A stretch of 64,000 nt of DNA. Origin: Torreya grandis (Eukaryota; Streptophyta; Pinopsida; Cupressales; Taxaceae). The DNA is taken from positions 2,233,501 to 2,297,500 of the forward strand of contig JARHVA010000666.1 in assembly GCA_037957365.1 (NCBI GenBank). The letters are read 5' to 3'. A program made the position numbers and the translations under genes. Within the stretch, counting starts at the first letter, position 1. Each line of letters begins with the position of its first letter. The notes beneath the pieces are model-generated. The model saw only the letters and a list, made by a program, of their open reading frames with translations. It did no database searches and had not been told where the DNA came from. Below, piece after piece: positions 24,557 to 36,491 of the stretch.

Positions 24557-24799
24557 GCCTTCTATTTCCACACCTTATACCTCCAACCCATCTACTACCA
24601 AGCCTTCATTTCTAAGCCTTCTACCTCCAGATCATCTACCTCTACACCTTCCACCTCCAAACCATTAACCCCCAAGAAATCTACTCCAAAAACACCTACC
24701 AAGAATATTATTCCACCTAAAACTCCTGTCATGAAGCCTACTCCTAAGAAGGCTTCCATCCCAAAATTTAAATCCAAAACCCCAACACCCTTACCACTA

Positions 24800-25010
24800 T
24801 TTCTTGAGTCCTACTCAACCATCTTGAAAAGGTTATTTAAAGCCTATTGTTTGACCTTTCCACCCATCAAACCATTTGGCCCTCATAGTCCTAAACCATC
24901 CTAGTTTAATGACAATATGGTATGCTCATACCATATAACACTTGGGCATGATACAGAGAAATGTAAAGCTCTCAAATTCCTAGTCCACTAGTTATGTGCT
25001 GAAGATGACC
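24800..25010 (+). pseudogene. Element B Gag C-terminal zinc-knuckle-like module, copy 2
   Basis: The same order as copy 1: STILKRLF helix, PIKPFGP, then CSYHITLGHDTEKC and a following LVH helix with ED. One stop lies between helix and knuckle. The copies are diverged but clearly the same module. Confidence 0.65.
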
Positions 25011-25539
25011 TATTATTAGAATAACCTCCCATGAGCCCACTAGCACTCTAAAAACCACAAGCCACCGCCCCAAACTTACCTACTCCCATACTCTCATTTA
25101 AGAGTGAGTGGGGATCAAAGTAGTCCTCTAGAACAACTCTTTCCCAAATCCATACCATCCATGTGGTTACATGATCACAAGCTTGACAATATTATAAATG
25201 GAAGGAAAAGGTGTCCATTCTATGGATATACCCTTCCTCCACCACCCAATCACCCAACCAAACCCAAACACCTTCACATTCATCCAAACCCAAGGTGTCC
25301 ATCTTGGGTGCCTCCCATCCAACCCTTATAAGTCATTCCAAATATTATTTCTAAAGCCACTTCACCAAACACTAGTGAAGATGATTTTACATGAACTAAT
25401 CAATACCTCACCCCATCACCACCAAGTGATGATAGAGGTTTTGCAAATCATAGAGTTTCAACTAGAAGATCTAAAACCTTTAGCAGTGTTTATCAGATCC
25501 CTTCAACTTTCCACCCTTATTACCTTTAAGGATTAAAAA

Positions 25540-26180
25540 ATGTCCTTTATTCATCCCTAGGATCTAGATCCTCCCCTCTTCATTACCACATACATCAACC
25601 AAACCCACATCAAAAGGGTTATGATTGATGGAGGAGCTAGCATCAACAATGTCTCCTCCCATGCATATGACCAACTAGAATTGTCAGAGAACATTATGTC
25701 GTAAACCACAATAGTGCTCTATTCCTTTAATGACACTATGGAAAAAACTCTAGGAACTATCACCCTCCACATTCATTTAGGATGTCACACACTTTTTGAG
25801 CTCTTCTACATAGTATAAGGTGAGTTCTAGTATAATGTTCTGCTTGGATGCCCTTGGATCCATTCTATGAATTATGTGTCATCTACCCTACATTAGTGCA
25901 TCAAATTTGAGAATGAGGGTCAAGTAGTTACCATAAAATCTGACCCAAGTCCTTTCACATCATGCAACATGACATTCCAACCCAATTATGTTCTTCTTCC
26001 ATAAACCAAACCTTCTCCAACCAAAGATGACTTTCCCCCTAACTTTTATTTTGTCAACATGATTAGCCTTGGACCCATAACCTATCAAAAGGGTGAAGAG
26101 ACAACAACCATTCCTTTAACTCATCTTGAGATGGTAGAAGGTGACTTTCCTACCATTAATATCATTTGGTGATAGGATGA
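25540..26180 (+). pseudogene. Element B aspartic protease
   Basis: Readable motifs are VMIDGGASINNVSS (about 25619-25660) and, after two stops, YNVLLGCPWIHSMNYV (about 25831-25878). The active-site triad reads D-G-G where many families have D-S/T-G; some plant gypsy proteases also carry D-G-G, so this is not proof of loss. Stops interrupt the frame. Confidence 0.75.
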
Positions 26181-26379
26181 TGATTCCCTTCTTGCCTATC
26201 TTAGTGTATAAGATTCCTATATCCACAAATCTCTTCTTCTTGAGACTTTAACCATGTTAAATTAATCCACTATGGATGTCAACTTGGGTACTCAAGATAA
26301 GCTACACATTGTCAAAATTAGATAAATGCTAGATTCCTTGGAGCTTCAAGATTTTCCATCCTTCTTATGAAATCGTATC

Positions 26380-26913
26380 ATAGCATTCACTTGGTCTTAT
26401 AGTGACATGTTAGAAATCTACCCTTTTGTTGCTACCCATAATATCACTACTACTCATGATACTAAGCCTATCAAGCAAAATCTTTGTCAGATGCACCCTC
26501 GCATAACCCTTTTTTTCAAAGAAGAGCTCTAACTCCACCTATCTATAAATTTCATCCAACCCATTAACTATCCCCAATAGGTCTTGAATGTCATCCCTAT
26601 CACTAAATCAATAGGGGGACTTCACATTTGCATGGAATTAAATGATCTTAAACTTGTTTTCCCAAAGGATGACTTCCCTTTTTGAATCATTGACCAACTT
26701 ATTGATCTTACAACTGGTCATGAGATGCTATCTCTTATGGATGATTTATTAAGCTATAATCAGATCTTGATTACCCCTAAAAACCAACATAAAACTACTT
26801 TTATCACCCCATGGGGAACCTTATACTATAGGGTCATGCCTTTTGGTCTGAAAAATGATGGTATAACCTACCAACATGCCATGACCTACATCTTCCATGA
26901 CCTACATCTTTAA
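26380..26913 (+). pseudogene. Element B reverse transcriptase, truncated before the YxDD box
   Basis: The RT fingers and palm can be followed from KPIKQ (about 26470) through NVIPITKSIGGLHIC, PKDDFPF, IDQLIDLTTGHEMLSLMDDLLSYNQI to FITPWGTLYYRVMPFGLKN (about 26800-26860). The coding match stops at the FHDLHL segment near 26911, before the catalytic Y-V-D-D. About 80 bp later RNase H begins. So the catalytic centre, thumb and connection are deleted and the RT cannot work. Confidence 0.85.
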
Positions 26914-26990
26914 TAGACAACCAAACTTCTCCTCTTGAGTTTCCTAATGAGTCCATCATGACCCTTTCTTAAGAAAACATCACATATCAA

Positions 26991-27300
26991 ATGACCATGT
27001 TATTTGATGGCTCAAAGTGCCAACATGGTGGGGGTGTTGGTATCATTCTCATCCCCCTTGATGGTGAATCCATTATTTTATCTTTTAAGCTTGCTTTCGA
27101 TTGTATGAACATCATGACTGAGTATGAAACCCTAGTGATAGGTCTCCAAATTGCTTTAACCTTGGGAGTCAGGATGATCAGTATTTTTAGTGACTCTTAA
27201 ATCATGGTTAATAAAATAAATGGATATTATCAATGTAAACATGATGTATTGCAATAGTATAAACAATTAGTCAATGTATTCTTAGCATCATTAAACATTA
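26991..27300 (+). pseudogene. Element B RNase H (Tat-style)
   Basis: The open frame contains the RNase H carboxylate landmarks: FDGSKCQHGGGVGI, TEYETLVIGLQIA and IFSDS, followed after a stop by VNKINGYYQCKHD. The EYExLxxGL form is the one seen in plant Tat-lineage second (archaeal-type) RNase H domains. It degrades the RNA strand after minus-strand synthesis. Confidence 0.78.
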
Positions 27301-27559
27301 CCTTATCTAAGCCACTCTACAATCTACAAATAAGTTTGTTGATATAATGGCCTCTCTTACTTCTCAGATCCCATAATAACCTTTTGAATCTAAGATATGT
27401 GTCACTATCCATCATCTTACCAAGCATTATTATACCAAATCAAACCATCCTTCCATATTTAGTGTAGAGGAGACCCAACTTGACCTATGGTATAAGCAAA
27501 TCTTTAACTATCTGAACTTAGGCATCATTCCTTGTAATATTTCTAGGAATGGTCAAACA

Positions 27560-28746
27560 ACATTCATTTAGAGTACCTCTCATTATACCATATTAGGGGG
27601 AATTATTTACAAGCATGGCTTTGAGGGTCTCTTTTTCCATTGCCTACATAGTCATGAAATTTCTCATGCTATCACAGAAATGCATGATGGGATTTATGGG
27701 GGACACTTTAGTGTCTTAGTTATCGCTAAATGTATCCTTCGCCTTGGCTACTATTGGCCCACCCTTAACCAAGAATGTTATGATTATGTGAAGAAATGTA
27801 TTAAATTTCAATAACATGCCAAGTTACATCATGTGCCTAGTCATTGCCTCCAAGTATTCAAGGATTTGTGGCCCTTCTCGTAATGGGGATTGGATCTTAT
27901 TAATGAAATTAACCCTCATTATTTGTAGTGACATAATTATATCATCACCATGATCTCATATTTAACAAAATGGGTGGAAGCCATTCCTCTCATCTCCACC
28001 AAATCTGAAAATATTATCAATTTTATTAACCATCACATTGTCTATCATTTCGATGTTACTCATAAGATAATCACTGATAATGGTAAATATTTTAAAAATT
28101 GAAAAGTCCAAGGTCTTTGTGACATGTTTGGCATTAAGTTAATTTTATCCTCACCTTATCATCCATAAGAAAATGGATAGGTTGAAGCTTCTAATAAAAC
28201 CCTTAACAACATGCTAATTAAAATGATCAATACATCTAGTCAGGATTGGCACTTACACATCCTTTTCACCTTATGGGCATATCATACTAGCATTCAAACC
28301 CCTAAGGGTGTTACCCCTTTCTCTCTTATCTTTGGAGTAGAGGTTGTCTTGACTCTCAAAATATGAATTCCCTCTCTTCACATATCCCTACAAGATACCA
28401 TTTTTGAGGATGATTATCATCTGGAACATTTATCCTGATTTGAACTACTTGATGAGTGTCAGTTGGTTATGCTTAACCATATTCATGTCTATCAAGAACA
28501 AATCAAGTGTGCCTATAAAAATAACCTATGAGAATGATGATTAAATATCGAAGACCTCATCTTAAAGGAAAATCAGCATGTAACCAATATGGAAAAAATT
28601 AAGCGGGACAAGTTTGCTTTCAATTGGATTGGACCTTACATTATTACACATAAATATGGATCAAGAGATTCCTAGTTATCCTCTCTTGAGGGGAAAATGA
28701 AACCTAAGCCTCTCAATGCTTCATATTTACATCCTTTATTTTGTTA
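27560..28746 (+). pseudogene. Element B integrase
   Basis: Zinc domain: EMHDGIYGGHF, then KKC and a lost second cysteine (about 27680-27810). Core: GLDLINEI (first D), ITDNGKYF (second D, about 28072) and YHP.ENG.VEASN (E, about 28160-28190), with TPKGVTPFSLIFG behind. C-terminal part: WIGPYII and LNASYLHPLF, ending with a stop at about 28746. The frame is one long track broken by roughly ten stops, most of them one transition from Gln, Arg or Trp codons. Integrase inserts the cDNA into the chromosome. Confidence 0.85.
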
Positions 28747-30414
28747 AATAAGATAAAACTCACCTTTTGTCTCACTTAAATTCATCCCTTATTTTAAAAT
28801 ATTTTCACCTTCATCACGTTAGTTTGAGGACTATTGATTAAAGCACAGAATCATGTGATTTTCCATCATAGTTATAGCCTTAATATTAAATATGGGTACC
28901 ATGGCTCTACCCATGGCATGATTCTCATGGTGCTTTTTGTCCCTAATAGGATGGAATCCCATGGTCGTTGTCTCTCAAATAATCCTCTTAGCCACTATTT
29001 TAACCTTCTTGTTCTTTAGATTTACCTTCATAAAAGTAATCATTTTAACCTATATAAGTAAGTCTATGTCTTCAAAAGCAAAAACATTAACAGTCATCTA
29101 TCCTATGGGTCATCTCTAGCATTATCAGTCTACTTCTAGTGAAGAATAGTTGCCAAAACTAATCAAAATTTCTCAATGAAAGATAGATTACTCCCTTGAA
29201 GGATAGCTATCACAAAGCCTAAAACAAGTCTCAAAAAGCTTAGACCATTCCCTTGAAGGATGGATAAGTAAAATCATTTGTCAAAATCAAACAATTTCTT
29301 AGAAGCTTCTCACATCGATCAGCTTCCCGAACCTCTCAAAGTAATAATAAAAATATCAAAAGACCCATTACTTAGAAGCCACAATATCAGATTTCATGAG
29401 TAGACTTCCCACATCGATTAGTCTACACCATCTATGACATAGTTTTATTTATACTTGCTCTTTGGTAACCTACATAAGAGGCACGCTAATCTCACAAGAA
29501 TATTCCTTTGATCACCCATCTTCCCTTTATACCCTCTATGAAACAAGGGACTTTGAGATTACTTGACATTATGTGATCAAGAAACTTTTTAACCAATTAA
29601 GAAATTCTTATGCAAAGCATGTGGAGGGCTTATGATCATAAGTCAATACTAGTTTCCTTTTGTTTTGGTTTTTGCCAATGAAAGAGCATTATGTCTCCTT
29701 CTTATTTTCTCAAAACCTATTTATTGATGCATTCACTAAGATGATTTTCTTTTGATTATTTTATCTTACATTTCTTTTCTCAACATCTAGTTTTATTGTC
29801 CAAACTTACTCTACGTGTTTTAAGATTAATTCACCATCATTTAATCAAAATGCAATTCATTAAAAATATTTAAATAACAAACATGTGTTCTATTTTGTGA
29901 TTTGATTTTACCTTATTTGTTTAAGTGTTTTTAATCATAAAAATATTTTAATGAATTAACCATCTCATACATTAAACATCATTTCAACCTTCTAACCAAT
30001 CACATCAACTAATCATAACAATTTTTCACATCTATAACCTTTTAATCATTTCATTTATAAATAAAATGAGTCATCACATATGTTATCCATTACATGTCTA
30101 TCTAGATAAAGGTGAACATATATTCACTAATTTAAAACATCCACATTTCTAACATCTAATTAAGCATGTATCTACTAAAAAGATAAATGCTAATCGTAAC
30201 ATCATGATCATATCATAAACAACATCATCACATCAAGAACATAAAATAACTAACCATAACCAACATCTATAACCCATAATCACATCAATAAGCTTATAAT
30301 CATATATCATAATAATGTCCATGTCTCTCACAATAATGTGTACACCTTGCTGCATTGGCTCATAGGTCAATATCAAAATCATATAACACATCAAAATAGG
30401 TATCACATAGGAGT
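28747..30414 (+). other. Element B region between integrase and antisense ORF
   Basis: Non-coding. It has short repeated motifs near 29180-29430, such as CCCTTGAAGGAT twice and CTTC(T/C)CACATCGAT(C/T)AG twice. No open frame of interest on either strand. Confidence 0.5.
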
Positions 30415-32135
30415 CTAAGGTGGAGGGGAACTACTATTCCCTAAATCCTATTCATATCTAAGATTTGTCTATGTACCCATAGATGATGCCAATTGACTCG
30501 GTGTAACACTACTAACTCCCCCAATAATTGTTGATCTATAATCAACATATTAAGGCTCATCTAGAAGTTATCTAAAGGATAGTGCCTCATAGTATCTAAG
30601 CTCCTCAATTTTGGCCACATACCTATCCACAGAGATTTTCCTTGATGGTCCTACAAATGCAAGTGTCTTCCCTCCTACCTATCTTAGGGTATCCCTCTCC
30701 TATGTTACCAAGGCTTGTTATTCCCATGCTATATCCCTCTCCTATATAAGGGTAGCCACCTAAACCTATTTTATATCTCTCTCTAGAGTCACTATCTATA
30801 GAACTACCTATGATTTAGCTAGTGTTTCCCTTCAATAATCTTTCTTTGTGATGAGTGCCTACTTGTCAGGGGCATCCACATTCATCTGGTCCCCACCCCC
30901 TCCACCATGTCTACATTGGGAGCCTACTATATACCATCTCCCCTAATCATTGCTACTACATAATGCACCTAAAACCATACAAGGTAATCCCACATAACCC
31001 CTACATCATCAATAGCTACAACCACTGATATCTCCTCAAAATCAATATCCATCTCCTCAAGTTGTGCTATACATAGTTATGCCTAAAAATCCTCTCTTTT
31101 ATACCTCAAAAAATCATCTGGGACACCTTGAACAAGCCCAAACTATCTCCTAACCCTATCAAATGGATGAACTTCACCTTGTGATCCCATCTCCCATATA
31201 TCCATCTATAACTCTATAGTGACAAGGTCTACCTAACATAGCTCGCCCATGTAGGGAATTTGGTATATGACCTCCAAATAACCTCCCCATCCACTAGTGC
31301 CTCCAACCTATCTCTATACCACTCCAAATATCATTATGATTTCCCTAGTGTTATCAGTGCATAGTCACCTCTCCACCTCATGAATCCCACTCTAAAATCC
31401 CCCTAGTCCCATGCCTACCATGGCAATCCACCTAGTCATATCACCTTGATATGCTCATATCCCTAGAAAGGTAGAACAAACCTAATGCTAATGCCATACC
31501 TCATATTTAATCTATATCCCCAGAGCTCTCGATAGATCTAAACTAGTAAAATTGGGGCTCAAGCAAACACTGTCTAGTTGATCATGTGAATAGAAACACC
31601 TAACAATAAAAAGGGAAATCTACCACTACTATAATCTGGGAGTGCATAGTAGGGAATGACTATCATCATCATTGTGACAAACCATCTCCCTCCCTTATCC
31701 ATGTGATACATAGGTGAATAATAGAATCCTCCCACATGCCACCTGGCATGAACAAAGTCCACATTGAATAGCTAATCCATATATGCATCTCACTCCTCAC
31801 TGTCAATATGCTTTATTGACTCACCTTATATTGGTAGCCATAAAATCTAGTGAAAGTCCTCTGACAAGATCGTAATCTCTCCCATTAGTAGTAAGAAAGT
31901 GTTAATAGTCAGGTCCCATCTCTCTATGAGGGATACCAAAATTTCCACATCTCTTGACACATGCTGGTAAAATCTTGTACTGCTTCAGCCCACTATCATC
32001 ATGTGTTCCCACTCCTAGTTTGTCATAGATCTATGTACCTTGTCTAAGAGCTAAGGAAATTGATCATGTATTTGTAGCTACTCCCTTTCCTACAAGGTTA
32101 AACATTCCCTTAATTTTCTTTACCCTTTTAGCCAT
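30415..32135 (-). pseudogene. Antisense ORF of element B, plant mobile domain (PMD)-like
   Basis: A minus-strand coding track of about 570 codons, broken by stops and at least two frame changes. In order: a short basic start (MAKRVKKIKG), a helix-rich leader with LIERWD and TINTFLLLMGEITIL, then DFHxILWLPIxGES, then LPF.GYEHI, then EALVDGEVIWRSY, GDSLGLFKVSQMI, and DYLVWF. This matches the order of landmarks I know for PMD proteins (T-x-ED-LxLPxxG; YEHI; VxWxPY; RxFGxxQ; YxxWY). The C-terminal 120 codons are coiled-coil-like with repeated ERD motifs. Antisense extra ORFs downstream of integrase are known in some Tat elements. Most stops are TAG, TGA or TAA one transition from Gln, Arg or Trp, so it was once protein-coding. 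The family call rests on recall, not on a search. Confidence 0.68.
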
Positions 32136-33927
32136 GACCTATGTGTTTTACCTATTAACCCTACCCCCACTCACTTCTACCTTACACCATTTTTAGGGCC
32201 TAACTAAACCCTTACCTATACCTAACTTCACCCATTATCTTCCCTTCCCTTCTACTTATTAACCCTAGCTCCTACCTTAACCTATTCACCTCATTTACCC
32301 TACACTTATCTCCTTCTACTTAAACCATGCCTTTACCTATGCCTAAACCATCCCTTCACCATTATTCTACCCTTATCTACCCCATTCCCTAACCTTATAC
32401 TGATCATCAATAGTTCCTTGTAGAACCATCACCAATCAACCCTAAATTAGTAATAGTTTAGTGGTATACTACAAACAGTTCACACATCGACCATTTGACA
32501 ATTACCTATTGATCAATGATGGTCAATAACGACTATTGATAGTCACTATGTGGTGACTACTGATGACCAAACCCTTACCCTAACCCACAAATTCCTAACA
32601 ACAATCAACAAAAATATTATAATCTTACCTAAACCTTCTTACCCCTCTCCTACCTTCCCTCCCTCAACCTATTTCTAACCCCCCTACCAATTTCCTACCA
32701 AAAACTCAAAACCCCCATTTCCAATCCTACTCACCCACAACAACAACAAACAAGCAATAAAAACTACAAATTCAATTACATCCCCTACATCATTATGTGT
32801 CCTCCATCATGGGGGGGCCCTTAGTAACACCACCATCATTTGACCCCATACTCTACCTTTGCCTTACTTCATCCTTACTAGCACTCTGACCTACTTTGGC
32901 CTACCTTGATCAACCTCAACCTCATAGTCCACCCTCGATGAACCCTCACTCACTTAGCTAGCATGAGAATCTAAATCACTATCATTTTCTCAACTGACAA
33001 GGTAGAAACATCATGTGTCAATATTTATAAATGAGTAAATAATATCTCATTTGAATTTTCACAATCACCCTTTTAGGGCTTACATTTGACCATTGATGAT
33101 TACTAGGTGACCACCAATAGTCAACCTTGACCATTGATGGTTGACCCACTTAGGTTCTTTCCCACTTTTCCCTATCTTTTACCTTCTCAACCCCTCATCC
33201 AAAAATGTCATTTCATCTTAAGCTCCATGTTGGTCTTTCAGACCTCCTTTTTTGCATACTTTCAATAGGAAATTGGTTCCACCTTTTACCAAACAAAATA
33301 ACCTTAACCTTATTCTCCACCAACCAACCAATCCATTAACCTCAACCTTGGTCATTTTGACCCACCTTTTGCACCTTTTATGGAAACATTTCCTTTATCA
33401 TTTTGATCACATCAATTACTTTACCATATTTAATGAACTTTCATTACTTTTGCACACTAACCATTTAGGTGCCTCAAGGCATGACCCTTTGTAGTCTCAA
33501 CACCTATAACCATTTTTATTTTCTCAGGATCACATCTAATTTTTAGATACCTACAAATACATCAACCTTGACTAAGAGACTTGAGTTTATAGGAGTAACC
33601 CATATCATTTATGCCTAATGTTGTGGCTTGGTTACCCTATCACTTATCTTTCTAGTACCAACCTTATTTTACCAATTACCTCAACTATGGCAACCTAGTC
33701 TATGCATGATCTACGACATCACACTTAATTTCATTTTTGTGCATATGTTTGTGATTCAATGCCCACCCAACCAACCTTTTCACCCACATATCCACTTATC
33801 AAACCTACACTTGATTCTATTTTACCTCATCAACTCCTAGTTTGAGGGGGAACACCTCCTCCCATACTTGGGGCATCCAACCAACCTTCTATTTTTTGCT
33901 TTGTAGCCTGCTAATATAAACTGTATA
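32136..33927 (+). other. Element B 3' non-coding region with ACCA..TGGT repeats
   Basis: Low-complexity C/A/T-rich sequence. Short imperfect palindromes of the form ACCANTGATGGT cluster at 32400-32580 and 33085-33145. Chance frames at 33252-33494 and 33628-33840 have no family features. Confidence 0.5.
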
Positions 33928-33943
33928 ACAAAAAGGGGTAAAA
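33928..33943 (+). other. Element B polypurine tract
   Basis: ACAAAAAGGGGTAAAA directly before the TG of the 3' LTR. It resembles the tract at 231-243. Confidence 0.7.
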
Positions 33944-35493
33944 TGTAGACACTAAAAAATCATACACTACAAATCTAGATGTTACATTAAATTTTAAACC
34001 ACCCCTTTGTCCCCTTTGGTTTAGATTATTTAAAAATTCTCCCATTATTAACCTCAAACCATTTCCCAAGTAATTGACCACTAGTCATTAGTGGATTAGT
34101 TAATTTTGGCTATGTCCCCTCGACCACTAGTAGTCAACCCTCAACCACCAATGGTTGACTCAGACCACTAATTTTTACTTAACATAATTAAAAACTTTGC
34201 CTCAACTACATCTCAACTTCAACTCACTCATTAATTACCAGTTGTCTAATTTTAGTCTATTGTTTGCATGATCAATGCATGATTAGATTATTGGTCAGAC
34301 TATTTGATAAACTCTTCATTTTAACCTCCCTTTCCCCTATATTAAGAGATGAAGATAAGGTCAAAATCATCAATTCAGGAGTAAGAGATTCTGACTCTCA
34401 AGTGAATCCAAAATCTTCCCAGTGAACCAAGAACCAGGTTAGAGGCTTAGGGTGCTTTTACAACTCATTATCTTGAGCCAAAGTACTATTACTCTGCTAA
34501 ATTCAAACCAAGATCCATAAACAAGTTTTCATCCAACACCAACATTCTTTAGACTAGTAACACCTAAAATCTAAGCATCTATGTTTCTTATCAGGATTTA
34601 GTAATCTTCTCTATTTGTTTCATTACTTGTGTCATTCCCCTTTATTTCCCTTTCATCTTATTTTTCTTGTGTTGGAGTTTTGCAATTCTAGACATTTCAC
34701 CTCCTACCCAAAACCACCCATAAACCATTCTCACTCACCTAAACATCCAATCCCTAAACCATATACCTTTTATCATTAATTTCTATCTCACAACCAACAT
34801 CTAATCCAAACATTACTCCCAGAACCTCTCTGCAACCTCCCCAATAGACTTCTTTTCCCCAAACAAAATCCAATCGTAACCATCAATGGTTTTACCTAAC
34901 TGTTGATGGACTTTTCTAACCATCAATGGTCACCTAACCACCAATAGTCATACCCAATTATCGATGGTCACTGTGTGTCATTTTACAATAGCAAGCTTAT
35001 TTGACCCATCTGGCTATACCCAAATTCCACTTTTTGATTTTTTGTATTATCATAGAACTTCAACTTATTTTCTAAATCAAGTTTGAGTAATTTAGCATTA
35101 ACATTCAATCATATATTGTTATTTTTAATCAAAATCACTTATTTTTTTCAAGAATTTCTTGTATTTGATTTTAGTACCTTTTATTATTTTATGTAAGCTT
35201 CTATCTTCAACATATCAAAACTTAAGTGTTTTAAAAGTGTGGATTGATAGCCTCCAAGGAAGCTTGTGCATCTTAGATCTATCTCATGCTAGGTAATCCA
35301 CCCTACTTTCTCACTAATCAACCATTCTCTTAGAGTGTTTTATTATCTATAGGTCATCCTACCTAATCAAAGAGAAGTATCAACAATCATCTAGATTCAC
35401 ACATGCAAAACATATCCAAGTTCTAATAAGCTCATCCTTGTTTCAATTTTTACTCTTTCTAAACACTAAAATAAGAAATTTTTTAGTGAAACA
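33944..35493 (+). repeat. Element B 3' LTR
   Basis: 1550 bp, beginning TGTAGACACTA and ending TTTTTAGTGAAACA. It lacks the 394-bp duplication of the 5' LTR. Divergence from the 5' LTR is about one base in five by eye, so the element is old. Confidence 0.85.
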
Positions 35494-36491
35494 CAAAGAG
35501 CAGAGTCTTTGTAAGAAAATACACAATAATTATTTTATTGTTAAGTGATCACTTTTATCTTCAATAACAACTTTCTTTGGAGTAACCTATCTTAGTTAAA
35601 TGAGGGGATTCGATCATCAATCCAACCAAGAAAGGGTCCACTCATGAGGACTGAATATGCATATTCCTTCTATTAAGGTATTTATATTTGGTTGCAAGTA
35701 TTCATAATCTTACAATTGTTTTCAAAGTAGATTATAAGTGTGAATGTTTGATTTATTTTTTAGTTTAATATTTTATTTCCTTTTAATATTAAATATTAAT
35801 CTAATTCCATTTTATTTATGCATGTTTTAATTAATTTTATGTTGGAAGATTCTATACTTACATTCAGTATTTTAGTTTCAAAATTACATTACATATTGTC
35901 ATTTACATTTAGAAAGAGTGATTTATAGTTCATTTTAAGTGTAGTTTTTCTTAGCTCAAGAGTTCAATTCAAATTCTATTTTACTTTCCATGACACAACA
36001 CTAGAATAGTAATTAGTATCCCAGTTCGTCAAAGAAGCTTAGTGTTGTAGATGGTGCAAACCTGTAGTCAAAACATACATTCATGGATTGACAAGTAAAT
36101 GTATTTACCCTACATTTTTATCATCATTTCTAGGCATAGGTGTCAAGTATTAAGATTCTTGACAAGTTGAGATATTTTTTATGCTTTCTAGATAACATTT
36201 TATTTAAATATATTTTTTAGTATAGATTAGTAAATATTATAAAATCATATTTTCCCAAAAAACTAACCTTATGAAGGAACAAAGAAGAGCATTTAAAAAA
36301 ATAGAAAATCATAATAAGAGAGATAAATATAAAAAGAGAGCTAATTGGCTACATGAAATATGAAATGGATCATTTGGGTAGATTCTCACCAAAGAAATTG
36401 AAATTTAATGCAAGCCTAGAAATAAAGGTACATCCTACCACACAAACCACTATAAGCAACATAGAAATAGGGGTACCTCCTACCACACAAG
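35494..36491. other. Unassigned region right of element B
   Basis: No gene or transposon terminus recognised. Near its end a tandem pair of about 45 bp begins (AGAAATA..GGTAC.TCCTACCACACAA at 36418 and 36465), the second copy of which is split by the next feature. Confidence 0.45.

Larger units (their letters stand above)
23131..24799 (+). pseudogene. Element B P/S/T-rich linker between two Gag modules
   Basis: Long low-complexity coding-like stretch (for example 23509-23880 and 24536-24777), dominated by Pro, Thr, Ser and Lys. It is the insertion site of TRIM element C; the frame reads on across the target site if C is ignored, which shows that C entered after this coding sequence was in place. 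Confidence 0.6.
18341..35493 (+). mobile_element. Element B: 17 kb Tat-lineage-like Ty3/gypsy retrotransposon
   Basis: LTRs at 18341-20265 and 33944-35493 share TGTAGACACTA at the start and TTTTAGTGAAACA at the end. The flanks TAGAG and CAAAG differ only by transitions, so a decayed 5-bp target duplication is likely. Gene order is gag, protease, RT, RNase H, integrase, which is Ty3/gypsy order. The RNase H style (EYETLVIGL), the long interior of nearly 14 kb and an antisense ORF between integrase and the 3' LTR point to the Tat lineage. RT is internally deleted and all frames carry stops, so the copy is dead. A TRIM element (C) is inserted in its gag region. Confidence 0.88.

Noticed and set aside
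24078..24777. Gly- and Val-rich minus-strand frames in the gag linker
   Set aside because: They are the reverse complement of a Pro/Thr/Ser-rich coding repeat, which forces this composition.
28834..29119. Possible env-like ORF downstream of integrase in element B
   Set aside because: Only two short overlapping frames, with no signal peptide, transmembrane segment or conserved neighbours.
33252..33840. Plus-strand frames between the antisense ORF and the 3' LTR
   Set aside because: Low-complexity H/L/P composition from CA- and CT-rich text; no domain.
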